Source of the DNA: Chryseobacterium indologenes
GTDB taxonomy: Bacteria; Bacteroidota; Bacteroidia; Flavobacteriales; Weeksellaceae
Direction of reading: 5' to 3'
NCBI GenBank assembly: GCA_016025055.1
Contig: CP065590.1
Span: forward strand, 310,001-374,000
DNA length: 64,000 nt
The position numbers were made by a program, and so were the translations under genes. Every line of letters starts with the position of its first letter. Position 1 is the first letter of the stretch. The notes below the pieces were generated by a model. That model had not been told where the DNA came from. It ran no database searches and saw only the letters and a program-made list of their open reading frames with translations. Positions 52,263 to 61,443 of the stretch are shown one piece after another.

Positions 52263-53597
52263 ATGTATAAAAAATTATTTTTTATTAGTCTTCTCTTTGT
52301 CGGCCTTATGAAATCACAGACAACAACAATGACGAATGTGATTTCTCAGGCAATTTATTATGATGGTTATGCAGCAACGGTATCGCAGCCTGTACCTACA
52401 GGATTAATCCGGCTTAATAACTCGAGATATACGAGAAAACTTACAGATACTGAACTTAACTCTTTTAAAACAACTATTGCAATGAGGGTTACCATAGGTG
52501 CTTTATGTGATAACTATGACCGTTTGGGAGAAGTTTTTCTGGCATTAGTCCCTAAAAACCAGTCAACTTACACTCTAAATGATCCGAATGTCAAGAGAAT
52601 TGAAGTTGGCCGGTATATTACTCCATTCATGAATAAAAACAGAACTCCTTCAGAAGTTCCCTACACCTATAATGTAAGCAATCTATACAGTATATTTCAT
52701 GATACGGATTTACGGAACAATTATGATATCTATATGGAGCTTGATGTTTTTGGAGTTCCGTATGCTGCTAACGATCAGGTTACCGGCTGTCGTGATAGAA
52801 ATGATGTCTTTACGGGAACGCTCACCTTCTTTTCAAATAATTCCGGAACTGCTACTGATTATAATACTGTAGTTCCCTTACTGACCTACAATAAACTTAA
52901 TAATTATAACAGTACCGACATTGCTGGTGAAACTGTAAGAATTGTCAACTTCAATCTTCCTGCTGCTGTTGCCAACGCCAACTTCTTTGTTATATCTACT
53001 CCACATGGTGCCAATCAGGGCGGAGAAGAATATATCAGAAGACAGAACTATACTTATCTAGATGATATACAAATGCTCACCTACAAACCCGGTGGGATTT
53101 CATGTGAACCTTTCAGGGTATATAATACACAAGGCAACGGAATTTACGGAGCGACTCCCAAAACGGAAGCTGACTGGACTTCATGGAACAACTGGTGCCC
53201 GGGAAATTCTGTCCCTATCAGAGGTTTTACGCTGGCTAATCTAACTGCCGGAAATCACACTTTAAGACATACTATACCAACCGCTACTTTTTATCAGGGG
53301 GCTGGAGAGGTTTACCTTTCTATATATATGCAGGGAAAAACCAATGCTACTTTAAATGTACAGGATATTAAAACTATTGATGTCAACATTTTCCCAAACC
53401 CCACTTCGGATTTTGTCAATATCAAATCAAAAGTTGATGTTGTTTCTTTAATTCTGTACAGTATAGACGGAAGAAAATTATCTGAAACCTATAAACAAGA
53501 CAGAATCGATATTTCCTCTTATAGTACTGGGATCTATCTATTAAATATCACCCTGAAGGACGGGACAACTTTTAAACATAAAATCATAAAAAAATAA
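52263..53597 (+). CDS. PNGase F-like secreted protein with T9SS sorting domain
   Basis: A 444-residue protein: signal peptide (ending M-K-S-Q), a two-domain beta-sandwich region resembling peptide-N-glycosidase F, and a T9SS type A sorting tail at about 370-444 (I-F-P-N-P-T-S-D-F-V-N-I ... I-Y-L-L-N-I). Matches to PNGase F include C-D-N-Y-D-R (compare C-D-E-W-D-R with its catalytic Asp), E-V-G-R-Y-I-T-P-F, G-G-E-E-Y with Arg two residues on, and W-N-N-W-C-P-G-N-S-V-P-I-R. Deglycosylation of glycoproteins is possible but unproven. Confidence 0.8.
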   Translation: MYKKLFFISLLFVGLMKSQTTTMTNVISQAIYYDGYAATVSQPVPTGLIRLNNSRYTRKLTDTELNSFKTTIAMRVTIGALCDNYDRLGEVFLALVPKNQSTYTLNDPNVKRIEVGRYITPFMNKNRTPSEVPYTYNVSNLYSIFHDTDLRNNYDIYMELDVFGVPYAANDQVTGCRDRNDVFTGTLTFFSNNSGTATDYNTVVPLLTYNKLNNYNSTDIAGETVRIVNFNLPAAVANANFFVISTPHGANQGGEEYIRRQNYTYLDDIQMLTYKPGGISCEPFRVYNTQGNGIYGATPKTEADWTSWNNWCPGNSVPIRGFTLANLTAGNHTLRHTIPTATFYQGAGEVYLSIYMQGKTNATLNVQDIKTIDVNIFPNPTSDFVNIKSKVDVVSLILYSIDGRKLSETYKQDRIDISSYSTGIYLLNITLKDGTTFKHKIIKK

Positions 53598-53633
53598 GAC
53601 GGAAACAGTCTTTAATAATAATTCAGATTTAAT

Positions 53634-53665
53634 AATCCTTCCTGTAAACGGGAGGGATTTTTTTT
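53634..53665 (+). terminator. Terminator of the PNGase F-like gene
   Basis: Ten-pair stem AATCCTTCCT/GGGAGGGATT (two G-U pairs) followed by eight T. Confidence 0.8.
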
Positions 53666-53680
53666 CAGTGAATTAACAAC

Positions 53681-53794
53681 ATGTTTGCAGAATACGATCC
53701 TGAAAAATATAACAGATTTGAGTGTTGGCAAGAATATAGAATTAAGCAGGCGGAAAACCGCAAGTATGATCAGGCAGAAGACTATTCATCATAA
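53681..53794 (+). CDS. Small ORF, 37 residues, uncertain
   Basis: M-F-A-E-Y-D-P-E-K-Y-N-R-F-E-C-W-Q-E-Y-R, then more charged residues rich in Glu, Lys, Gln and Tyr. Composition is protein-like and it starts after the preceding terminator, but no ribosome site or family is seen. Confidence 0.3.
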   Translation: MFAEYDPEKYNRFECWQEYRIKQAENRKYDQAEDYSS

Positions 53795-53872
53795 AAATCT
53801 GAAAAACAACATCATTAACATTCTTTTTTCTAAGCGTTAAAAAACTTTAACTCTAATCCTCCGTCCAAAAAA

Positions 53873-53903
53873 TTGTCATTTCCAGTTTATTAAACTATTT
53901 TTG
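53873..53903 (+). promoter_or_regulatory. dinB-like gene promoter
   Basis: TTG at 53873-53875, 20 bases, TATTTTTG at 53896-53903, then ATG 20 bases later. Fits the flavobacterial consensus. Confidence 0.65.
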
Positions 53904-53923
53904 GAGATTAAAAATTTTGCAAA

Positions 53924-54394
53924 ATGAATTATCATTTTCAAGCACACCGACAAGTTAGAAAAAACCTTTTAGACATCCTTCAGAATACATCCCATGAGGA
54001 CCTGATACTGATTCCGGATGGTTTCAACAATAATATTTACTGGAATATTGCCCACACTGTTGCCACACAGCAGCTTTTGCATTATTACCTAAGTGGAAAC
54101 CCTTTCCGTATTGATAAATACTGGATTGAAACCTATAAAAAAGGAACTTTGCCTAACTTAAATGTTCAAAAATCTGAAGTGGAAGACTTAGAATTTTTAC
54201 TGACTGAAACTTCTAAGATCTTAATGAAAGATTACGACAGCGATTTCTTTTCAGATTATACTCCTTATACGACCAGTTTTGGAATGGATCTGAAAAGCAT
54301 TCAGGATGCTATTATCTTTAACAATATGCATGAAAGTTTGCACTATGGTTATGTAATGGCTCAGAAAAGAGCAATTTTAGGAGAAAAATACTAA
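53924..54394 (+). CDS. DinB-family metalloprotein
   Basis: A 156-residue four-helix-bundle protein of the DinB/YfiT-like superfamily. Likely metal histidines are in W-N-I-A-H-T-V-A-T and N-N-M-H-E-S-L-H-Y-G. Family members include thiol transferases for bacillithiol or mycothiol, a possible link to the YpdA-like reductase at 61.4 kb, but the substrate is not visible here. Confidence 0.8.
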   Translation: MNYHFQAHRQVRKNLLDILQNTSHEDLILIPDGFNNNIYWNIAHTVATQQLLHYYLSGNPFRIDKYWIETYKKGTLPNLNVQKSEVEDLEFLLTETSKILMKDYDSDFFSDYTPYTTSFGMDLKSIQDAIIFNNMHESLHYGYVMAQKRAILGEKY

Positions 54395-54482
54395 GAGGAA
54401 ACCGGATAAAAGGGGCCACGAATTGACATACAAATCCTAACCTTCTATCCTAAACCTTAAACATAAAATTTTATACAACTCA

Positions 54483-55221
54483 ATGAAAGACGATTTTATT
54501 TTCGGGCTGCGTCCCGTTATTGAAGCAATTGAAGCGGGAAAAACGATTGACAAGGTCTTTGTGCAGAATGCACTCCAAGGACCTATTTATGCTGAACTAA
54601 AAGCAATTTTAGCGAAAAATAAAATCCGTCCCAATTATGTTCCGGTTGAAAAACTGAACCGTTTTACAAGAAAAAACCACCAGGGGGTGGTTGCTTTTAT
54701 TTCGGATGTTCCGTTTCATAAAGTGGAGGATCTTGTTCCACAATTATTTGAAGAAGGCAAAACACCTTTTTTACTGATCCTTGACAGACTTACTGACGTG
54801 AGAAACTTTGGTGCCATCTGCAGAACGGCGGAATGCGTGGGCGTTGACGCTGTTATTATTCCTGAAAAAGGAGCAGCACCGATCAATTCGGATGCGATAA
54901 AAACTTCTGCGGGAGCCCTTTATAATATTAAAATCTGTAAAGAAAATAATCTTGCCCATACCGTAGACTTTTTTGCAGCAAAGTGGAATCACTGTATTTT
55001 CAGCCAGTGAAAAAGCGGAAAAACTGATTTATGATGTCAACTTTACAGAACCATGTGCTATTGTAATGGGGAATGAAGAAACAGGAATTTCCAAAGAAGT
55101 ATTGCATCATTCTGACGAAAAAATAAAACTTCCTATCGAAGGAAAAACTCAATCTTTAAATGTTTCTGTTGCTTGTGGCGCGATTTTATATGAAGCTGTA
55201 AGACAGAAAATGTTGAAATAA
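54483..55221 (+). pseudogene. rlmB: 23S rRNA 2'-O-methyltransferase RlmB, frameshifted at 54980-54982
   Basis: The first frame has the TrmH-family substrate domain (F-G-L-R-P-V-I-E-A-I-E-A-G-K) and SPOUT motif 1 L-D-R-L-T-D-V-R-N-F-G-A-I-C-R-T-A. It is lost after F-F-A-A. Removing one A from AAA gives S-G-I-T-V-F-S-A-S-E-K-A-E and joins I-V-M-G-N-E-E-T-G-I-S and S-L-N-V-S-V-A-C-G, the cofactor knot, for a 245-residue protein of normal length. It methylates the ribose of G2251 in E. coli. Probably a sequencing slip. Confidence 0.9.
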
Positions 55222-55258
55222 TTTATTCGATAACACACAACACTTAAAAAATTAGAAA

Positions 55259-56308
55259 ATGAAAAACGTAGCAGCAATAGCTCTCATCTCATCTATAGCT
55301 CTAGTATCTTGTAAGAAAGAAACAGCCAAAATAACTAAAGTGGATCCTAAGACCGGGAAAACAGTAACAGTAGAAGTACCTGCTGATTCTGTAGCAAAGG
55401 TGGTGGAAAATCCGGCAATTAGAGATTCTGCAGGAATTGTAAAACAAACTTTCAAGCTTGAAAAAGGAAAAACATATCCTCTTACCACTTACCAGAGAGA
55501 TGTAAAGACGATGACTGATCCTCAGGGAAAATCGATCACTGCAACCAGCGAATCTACAGATGAAATGAACTTTACCGTAAACGAGATCAAAGGAAATGTA
55601 TACGAAATGACCCTTAATCTTGTTGCTAAAAGAAGCTCTCAGTCTGCTCAGGGAAAAACGATTGTTGTAGATACCAAACAACCATTACCAAAGGAAGACG
55701 ACCTGAAAATGATCTGGAATATCAACAGAGCACTTACCGGAAATAAACTGGCCATGAAAATGGATACCCACGGTAATGTAATCTCTATCACCGGTTTTGA
55801 TGCAGTGTATACTAAAGTTTCTGCTGCTGTGGGAACTCTTATTAAAGATGCCAATGAAAAGGCAAGCGTTGTATCAAGCCTTAAAGAATCTTTCAATGAA
55901 AAAGTTCTGAAAGATCAGTTTAATAAAAACCTGACCATCATTCCTAAAAAAGGAGTAAAGGTAGGTGAGAAATGGACAACTTCTGAAAATGCCGACCCAA
56001 GTGGAAGCGTTAAAGTAACTTCCAACTATGTGCTGAAAAGCCTAGGAAACGGAACTGCAGAAATTGCTGTAACAGGAGGTATTCCCAAGAAAACTGAAAA
56101 GAAAGCTCAGGGACCTATCACTCACAGCTTAAGCAGTGAGCTTACCCAGAACGGAACTATTAAGTTTGATGAAAACACAGGATGGATTACGAATCAGAAC
56201 ATCAATGTAGTCACTACACAGATTGAAACAATTTCAGACGGAAAACAATCTCAGTCTATGAAAAGTGTTTCAAAATCTTCTGTAATGGTAAATCCATCTG
56301 CAAAATAA
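55259..56308 (+). CDS. DUF6263-type lipoprotein
   Basis: A 349-residue lipoprotein: signal peptide with lipobox L-V-S-C, a lysine-rich linker (V-S-C-K-K-E-T-A-K-I-T-K) and a large beta-rich domain resembling DUF6263 (F-K-L-E-K-G-K-T-Y-P-L, then K-L-A-M-K-M-D-T-H-G-N-V and V-G-E-K-W-T-T). It starts 37 bases after rlmB and ends in its own terminator. Function unknown. Confidence 0.78.
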   Translation: MKNVAAIALISSIALVSCKKETAKITKVDPKTGKTVTVEVPADSVAKVVENPAIRDSAGIVKQTFKLEKGKTYPLTTYQRDVKTMTDPQGKSITATSESTDEMNFTVNEIKGNVYEMTLNLVAKRSSQSAQGKTIVVDTKQPLPKEDDLKMIWNINRALTGNKLAMKMDTHGNVISITGFDAVYTKVSAAVGTLIKDANEKASVVSSLKESFNEKVLKDQFNKNLTIIPKKGVKVGEKWTTSENADPSGSVKVTSNYVLKSLGNGTAEIAVTGGIPKKTEKKAQGPITHSLSSELTQNGTIKFDENTGWITNQNINVVTTQIETISDGKQSQSMKSVSKSSVMVNPSAK

Positions 56309-56320
56309 TTCACTAAAAAT

Positions 56321-56367
56321 ATTCAGGGTTGGAAACCGGAAAATATAAACTTCCAACCCTGAATTTT
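56321..56367 (+). terminator. Terminator of the DUF6263 gene
   Basis: A 14-pair perfect stem ATTCAGGGTTGGAA/TTCCAACCCTGAAT with a 16-base loop, then TTT. Confidence 0.75.
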
Positions 56368-56380
56368 AAATCAAAAAGTT

Positions 56381-56614
56381 ATGAAGTACATTCTTGAATT
56401 AGTACTGTCTGCCATTGTTATTTTCTTCGTGTGGAATATTCTGAAAAGGATATTCTTTAAAACTTTTTACAGTTATCGATTCAACAATAACAATAATCAG
56501 GATAACAGGCAGCAAGATATTCACAACTCGAATAAGAACAACAAGCAAGGTCTTAAATGGGATGCGGAAACCGTAGACTACGAAGAAGTAAAAGAGACCA
56601 AAGACAAAAGGTAA
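56381..56614 (+). CDS. DUF4834-like small membrane protein
   Basis: A 77-residue protein with one N-terminal membrane helix (residues 5-20), a basic patch, an Asn-rich stretch (F-N-N-N-N-N-Q-D-N-R) and an acidic-basic end with D-A-E-T-V-D-Y-E-E-V-K-E. This matches the DUF4834 layout. It sits 31 bases before the YfhO gene and probably shares its transcript. Confidence 0.7.
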   Translation: MKYILELVLSAIVIFFVWNILKRIFFKTFYSYRFNNNNNQDNRQQDIHNSNKNNKQGLKWDAETVDYEEVKETKDKR

Positions 56615-56645
56615 AAATTCCAAGAAATAAAAGATAATAACCAGC

Positions 56646-59186
56646 ATGGCGAAAAATAAAAACTTAATTTATATTGCAATTTCATTAGTAGTATTTATAG
56701 TTTTAGCATTTTTATATTCCACTCCAGTATTTACAGGAAAACAGCTTTTCCAGCACGATATTGTACAATACAGAGGAGGAGCAAAAGAACTGCTCGACTA
56801 TAGAGCCGATACAGGAAATGAAACGTATTGGAGCGACTCTATGTTCGGGGGAATGCCAACTTATCAGATGGGTAGCCAGTTTAAAGGTGATATCATCAAA
56901 AAAATTGATAGCAATCTGAATTTCCTGCCAAGGCCGGTAAATTATCTGTTCCTGCTTTTTGCAGGTTTTTTCCTTTTGGGAATGGTGGTTGTCAGAAACT
57001 GGAAATACGCTTTACTTGGAGCTACTTTCTTTGGATTGTCCACTTATTTTTACATTATTATTGCTGCCGGACACAATGGTAAAGTGAATACTATTGAATA
57101 TTTTGCTCCGCTTTTAGCCGGTATTTTATTGGTTTATATCCGGAAACAATATATCTGGGGATTCATTGTCACTACCCTTTTCATGGGACTGCAGATTGCA
57201 GCCAACCACCCTCAGATGACGTATTATCTGTTTATTGCATTAGGCTTTTTATTCCTTTCTGAACTGATCAGAGCAATTCAGAAAAAAACACCTATGAGGC
57301 ACTTCCTGATTTCTTCCGGAATCATTGCTGCATCTTGTATCATTGGGGTTGGGATGAACTCACAGAGAATCATGGCCAATTCAGAGTACGTAAAAGAAAC
57401 GGTTCGTGGAAAGCAGATTTTAACAAATGACAGCCATACTTCAGGAAAATCCGGAATGGATAAAGAAAGTATGCTGATGTGGAGCTACGGAAAACTGGAA
57501 ACCTTAAACCTGTTTATCCCAAGATTAATGGGTGGAGGAAGCCAGGAACCGGAAGGAAAAGAAATGATGAACAGAGTTCAGGAACTCGTTCAGGAGAATG
57601 TAGGCTCACAGGCAGAAATGGACAGAATTTCCAAGGGTTTCAGCGGAATGACGTATTGGGGAGATCAACCCGGAACTTCAGGTCCGGCGTATCAGGGAGC
57701 TATTGTATGTTTCCTTGCTGTCTTGGGCTTTTTCTTTGCCTGGAAAAAGTATCGTTACTGGATCCTGGGAGCTTCTGTTTTAACGGTTTTACTGGCCTGG
57801 GGAAGTAACTTTATGCCATTATCCGATTTCTTTATCGACTACGTTCCTTTTTATAATAAATTCAGAGCTCCTTCATCCATCCTGGTGGTCGTTGAATTGT
57901 TGTTTCCTCTGATCGCTATGGTAGGATTATACAGGTTCTTTACCGATGAAAAATTAACGGAAGAATATAAGCAGAAGATTCTAATGTATGTCAGCGGCGG
58001 AACATTGGGATTGCTTTTAATTCTTTTAGTATTTGGAAAATCATTACTAGGCTTTGCCACCGAAGGTGAAAAGACCTATTTCCCTCCTTTCCTGCTCGAT
58101 TATCTTGTAGAAGAAAGATATAAACTATTCAGAATAGATGCCATCAAAGCATTTATGTATGTTGCTATTGCTGCTGCTGCCTTATTTTTAAGTTTAAAGA
58201 AAAAGCTTAACCAAAACATTGCTCTGGTAGTAATCGGAATTGTAAGCTTATTTGATCTATGGACGGTTAACAAGCGTTATTTAAATGATGAAAACTACGT
58301 AGACAAAATCTTTGCTGAAAATCCTTTCCAGACAGAAAGTTCAGATTTGCTGGCTGAAAAAGTTCAGGCTAACCCAAGTCTGGCCTCTATTTTATCCAAT
58401 GTAAATATCAACAAAACATTGGAAACAATCGCGGATAAAGATAAAACCCACTATAGAATTTACAACCAGACTTTAGGAGTAACCAGTGAAACCAACACCT
58501 CCTATTTTAAATCTTCAATCGGAGGTTATCACGCGGTTAAACTAAGAAGGTATGACGATTTGCTGAACGAATACATCACAACAGCTGATAGCGTAAAAAC
58601 ACCGAATGTATTAAATTTACTGAATACCAAGTATATGATTTTCGGAGGTCCTGACCAACCGCAGGTCGTTCCTAATCCAAAAGCAAACGGTAATGCATGG
58701 TTCGTCAGTGATCTGAAATTTGTAAATACTCCGAATGAGGAAATTAAATCTATAGGAACCATTGATAATAAGAAAACAGCTGTTATCGCTTCATCAGACA
58801 AGTCATATTTTACTGACAAACCTGTTCAGGCAGATTCTACGGCATTCATTAATCTTACGAAATATCAACCAAATGAGTTAGAATTCAAATCTCAGTCTAA
58901 AACGCCTCAGCTGGCTGTATTTTCTGAAATTTACTATCCTCATGGCTGGAAAGTCTTAGTTGATGAAAAAGAAGTTCCTTACATCAAAGCAGATTATTTA
59001 CTTCGTGCCGTACATGTTCCTGCCGGAAGCCACCATATCAGAATGATTTTTGAACCTGAAGTGATCGAGAAAGGAAAATGGCTTTCGTTACTGTCTTTCG
59101 GATTATTTATTGCATTGAGTGCTTTTGGAATTTTCTGGATGAATAAAAACAGAAAAAAGGAAACTTTAATTGAACCGAAAGCTTAA
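56646..59186 (+). CDS. YfhO-family membrane protein
   Basis: An 846-residue protein with about twelve helices in residues 8-530 and a large periplasmic C-terminal domain with one last helix near residue 820. The first loop carries Q-H-D-I-V-Q-Y-R-G-G, matching the acidic active-site loop of GT-C glycosyltransferases. YfhO proteins glycosylate teichoic acids in Firmicutes; in flavobacteria the acceptor is unknown. The TAA stop overlaps the ATG of the glycosyltransferase that follows (TAATG), which suggests joint action on one surface glycan. Confidence 0.85.
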   Translation: MAKNKNLIYIAISLVVFIVLAFLYSTPVFTGKQLFQHDIVQYRGGAKELLDYRADTGNETYWSDSMFGGMPTYQMGSQFKGDIIKKIDSNLNFLPRPVNYLFLLFAGFFLLGMVVVRNWKYALLGATFFGLSTYFYIIIAAGHNGKVNTIEYFAPLLAGILLVYIRKQYIWGFIVTTLFMGLQIAANHPQMTYYLFIALGFLFLSELIRAIQKKTPMRHFLISSGIIAASCIIGVGMNSQRIMANSEYVKETVRGKQILTNDSHTSGKSGMDKESMLMWSYGKLETLNLFIPRLMGGGSQEPEGKEMMNRVQELVQENVGSQAEMDRISKGFSGMTYWGDQPGTSGPAYQGAIVCFLAVLGFFFAWKKYRYWILGASVLTVLLAWGSNFMPLSDFFIDYVPFYNKFRAPSSILVVVELLFPLIAMVGLYRFFTDEKLTEEYKQKILMYVSGGTLGLLLILLVFGKSLLGFATEGEKTYFPPFLLDYLVEERYKLFRIDAIKAFMYVAIAAAALFLSLKKKLNQNIALVVIGIVSLFDLWTVNKRYLNDENYVDKIFAENPFQTESSDLLAEKVQANPSLASILSNVNINKTLETIADKDKTHYRIYNQTLGVTSETNTSYFKSSIGGYHAVKLRRYDDLLNEYITTADSVKTPNVLNLLNTKYMIFGGPDQPQVVPNPKANGNAWFVSDLKFVNTPNEEIKSIGTIDNKKTAVIASSDKSYFTDKPVQADSTAFINLTKYQPNELEFKSQSKTPQLAVFSEIYYPHGWKVLVDEKEVPYIKADYLLRAVHVPAGSHHIRMIFEPEVIEKGKWLSLLSFGLFIALSAFGIFWMNKNRKKETLIEPKA

Positions 59187-60493
59187 TGTCTGATTTGATT
59201 AAAATGGAAGAAAAGAAAATATTGATTATCACCTATTACTGGCCTCCTGCGGGAGGCCCTGGTGTTCAAAGATGGCTGAAGTTTGCAAAATATCTTCCGG
59301 AATTCGGCTGGAAACCTGTGATCTATACTCCCGAAAACCCAAGCTATCCCTTAATAGATGAAAGTCTGATGAAAGATATTCCTCAAAATATCGAAATCAT
59401 CAGAACTAAGATCTGGGAGCCGTACCAATTGGCCGAACGGCTTAATAAAAGTAATAAAAAGTTTAAGGCCGGGCAGTTTGATGTCGGGAACAATCAGAGC
59501 TGGAAATCCAGATTATCAATCTGGGTAAGAGGAAATTTTTTTATTCCTGATGCCAGAGTTTTTTGGGTAAAACCTTCCATTCGATTCCTTGAACACTATT
59601 TAAAAGAAAACAAAATAGATGTAGTGGTCACTTCTGGGCCACCCCATTCTTTACATCTCATAGGATTGGGTCTGAAAAAGAAACTTCCTGGACTGAAATG
59701 GATTGCCGATTTCCGCGACCCATGGACGGAAATTTCTTATTATAAACATTTAAAATTAACCAAAAGTTCAGATACTAAACATCGTGCACTGGAAAGCGCC
59801 GTTTTTAAAAATGCTGATATCACTTTGGCAACAAGTTATACCGATGCAGAGAACTTTCGTAAAGCAGGAGCCCATGCAATATGCATCACGAATGGGTTTG
59901 ACGAAAGTGATTCTCAGAAAACAGTAAAGGCTCAGATACAGAATAAGGCTTTTACATTAAGTTATATCGGTGTTTTAGAACAGCTCCGCAACCCTGAAAA
60001 CCTTTGGAAAGCTTTAGACGAACTGGTACAAGAAAATACGGAATTCGCCCGGCATTTCCGCTTAAAATTTGTAGGGAGAATTGATGATAAAATCCTGCAT
60101 GTCATTGAAAAATCCGGTTTGAAAAATCATATCCTGAATCTGGGCTACCTTTCACATGGCAAAGCGGTGGAAGAGATGCAAAATTCAGAGATGCTCCTGA
60201 TCACCAACTTTCCCAATGAATCTTCGAAAGGGATCATTCCGGGAAAAATATTCGAATATCTGGCTTCGGGAAAACAGATTTTATCTTTTGGCCCTTCGGG
60301 AGCTGATGTTTCAAAAATTCTGGAAGAAACTAATGCGGGGAAACACTTCAGTTACGACGATTCTGAAGCAGTAAAAAGATTTATTCTGGAAAAGTTTAAC
60401 CTTTGGAAAAATGGTAATCTCCATGAAAACACCCAAAGTATTGAACAGTTTTCAAGAAAAAACCTTACGCAGCAATTAACAAAAATCTTATAA
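59186..60493 (+). CDS. Glycosyltransferase (GT4-like)
   Basis: A 435-residue cytoplasmic glycosyltransferase. It has I-T-Y-Y-W-P-P-A-G-G-P-G-V-Q-R-W (the GT4 N-terminal donor/acceptor loop), D-F-R-D-P-W-T-E, C-I-T-N-G-F-D-E and, in the C-terminal domain, G-I-I-P-G-K-I-F-E-Y-L-A-S-G-K, the nucleotide-sugar binding motif with its conserved Glu. Start at 59186 overlaps the YfhO stop; the Met at 59204 is an alternative. Sugar and acceptor unknown. Confidence 0.88.
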   Translation: MSDLIKMEEKKILIITYYWPPAGGPGVQRWLKFAKYLPEFGWKPVIYTPENPSYPLIDESLMKDIPQNIEIIRTKIWEPYQLAERLNKSNKKFKAGQFDVGNNQSWKSRLSIWVRGNFFIPDARVFWVKPSIRFLEHYLKENKIDVVVTSGPPHSLHLIGLGLKKKLPGLKWIADFRDPWTEISYYKHLKLTKSSDTKHRALESAVFKNADITLATSYTDAENFRKAGAHAICITNGFDESDSQKTVKAQIQNKAFTLSYIGVLEQLRNPENLWKALDELVQENTEFARHFRLKFVGRIDDKILHVIEKSGLKNHILNLGYLSHGKAVEEMQNSEMLLITNFPNESSKGIIPGKIFEYLASGKQILSFGPSGADVSKILEETNAGKHFSYDDSEAVKRFILEKFNLWKNGNLHENTQSIEQFSRKNLTQQLTKIL

Positions 60494-60497
60494 TAAA

Positions 60498-60537
60498 AAA
60501 GCGAGAAACAGAAACCTGTATTCTCGCTTTATTTTTT
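60498..60537 (+). terminator. Terminator of the YfhO-glycosyltransferase unit
   Basis: Stem AAAGCGAGAA/TTCTCGCTTT with a second ACAG/CTGT pairing inside, followed by ATTTTTT. Confidence 0.85.
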
Positions 60538-60603
60538 ATCTTCAGCCTTATCATTTTAATTTTCAACCCCAAATTCCGACTTACTCCTTTCAACTTTCAA
60601 TTT

Positions 60604-61245
60604 TCAAATCGTCCATTGATCGTTTACCACCGCTATCAGATAATATTTCCCCTGAAACTGCTCAAAGACCAGACGAATCGTTTTCCAATCCATTTCACCA
60701 TATTTCTCGGTGCCTTTCATATAATTTTCCGTAAAATCTGCCTGGGGATAAGCATCTTTTAAATTGTTCAGGGAGTTGCCTCCTCCGATGAATTTGTTCA
60801 CTTCATATTGTCCGGTTGTAAAATCTTTCGAGAATACCCATTTGCTAAGGTAATCGTTGATCGTAGTTTTATATAAATCCCCGGAACCGTCTTGAGAGCC
60901 CCACGTAAATATCATTTTCGTAGGCTGGTATTTTTCAAAATCAGCTTTGGAAAAATGTTTGTCCCCTTTTACATCAACAAAAGCATACATTGAAAAGCGA
61001 ATTCCTTTCTGAGGATGGATGAATGATGCAAAATTTTTATAATCTTTGTTTTTCAGTGCCTGTAAAACCTCATCATTTATTTGTTTTAAAGATTGATCTT
61101 TATTTTCTACGGGTTGGTTAATAGTAATACTGTCATTCTTTATTTGCGCAGTAGAATCACTGCCCGGCAGATTAGGTTGATTGTCATTCTTTTTACAGCC
61201 AACAGTCAGCGCTACAATAACCATGGAAATAAGTACCTTTTTCAT
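60604..61245 (-). CDS. Lipoprotein of unknown function
   Basis: A 213-residue lipoprotein. The start at ATG 61245 (M-K-K-V-L-I-S-M-V-I-V) gives a signal peptide with lipobox T-V-G-C; the open frame upstream to 61338 is not needed. The mature protein has a polar linker (K-K-N-D-N-Q-P-N-L-P-G-S-D-S) and a domain with W-G-S-Q-D-G-S-G and R-L-V-F-E-Q-F-Q-G-K-Y-Y-L-I-A-V near the end. No named family. Confidence 0.72.
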   Translation of the reverse strand: MKKVLISMVIVALTVGCKKNDNQPNLPGSDSTAQIKNDSITINQPVENKDQSLKQINDEVLQALKNKDYKNFASFIHPQKGIRFSMYAFVDVKGDKHFSKADFEKYQPTKMIFTWGSQDGSGDLYKTTINDYLSKWVFSKDFTTGQYEVNKFIGGGNSLNNLKDAYPQADFTENYMKGTEKYGEMDWKTIRLVFEQFQGKYYLIAVVNDQWTI

Positions 61246-61443
61246 ATTCTTAATTTTGTGGTAGGTACAAAAACACCAAAACTGATGCCAGAATGCCGGG
61301 TAATAAAGACAGGAAGGCTGGATCTGTAAATGAGTCATGAACTACCAGTTCTATGATCCAAAATCCAAGACTCGGATATCTATCTCCACATATTTACCTG
61401 AGTGTATGAATATAATCTAGCAATTACATCGTACCTTTGTTGT

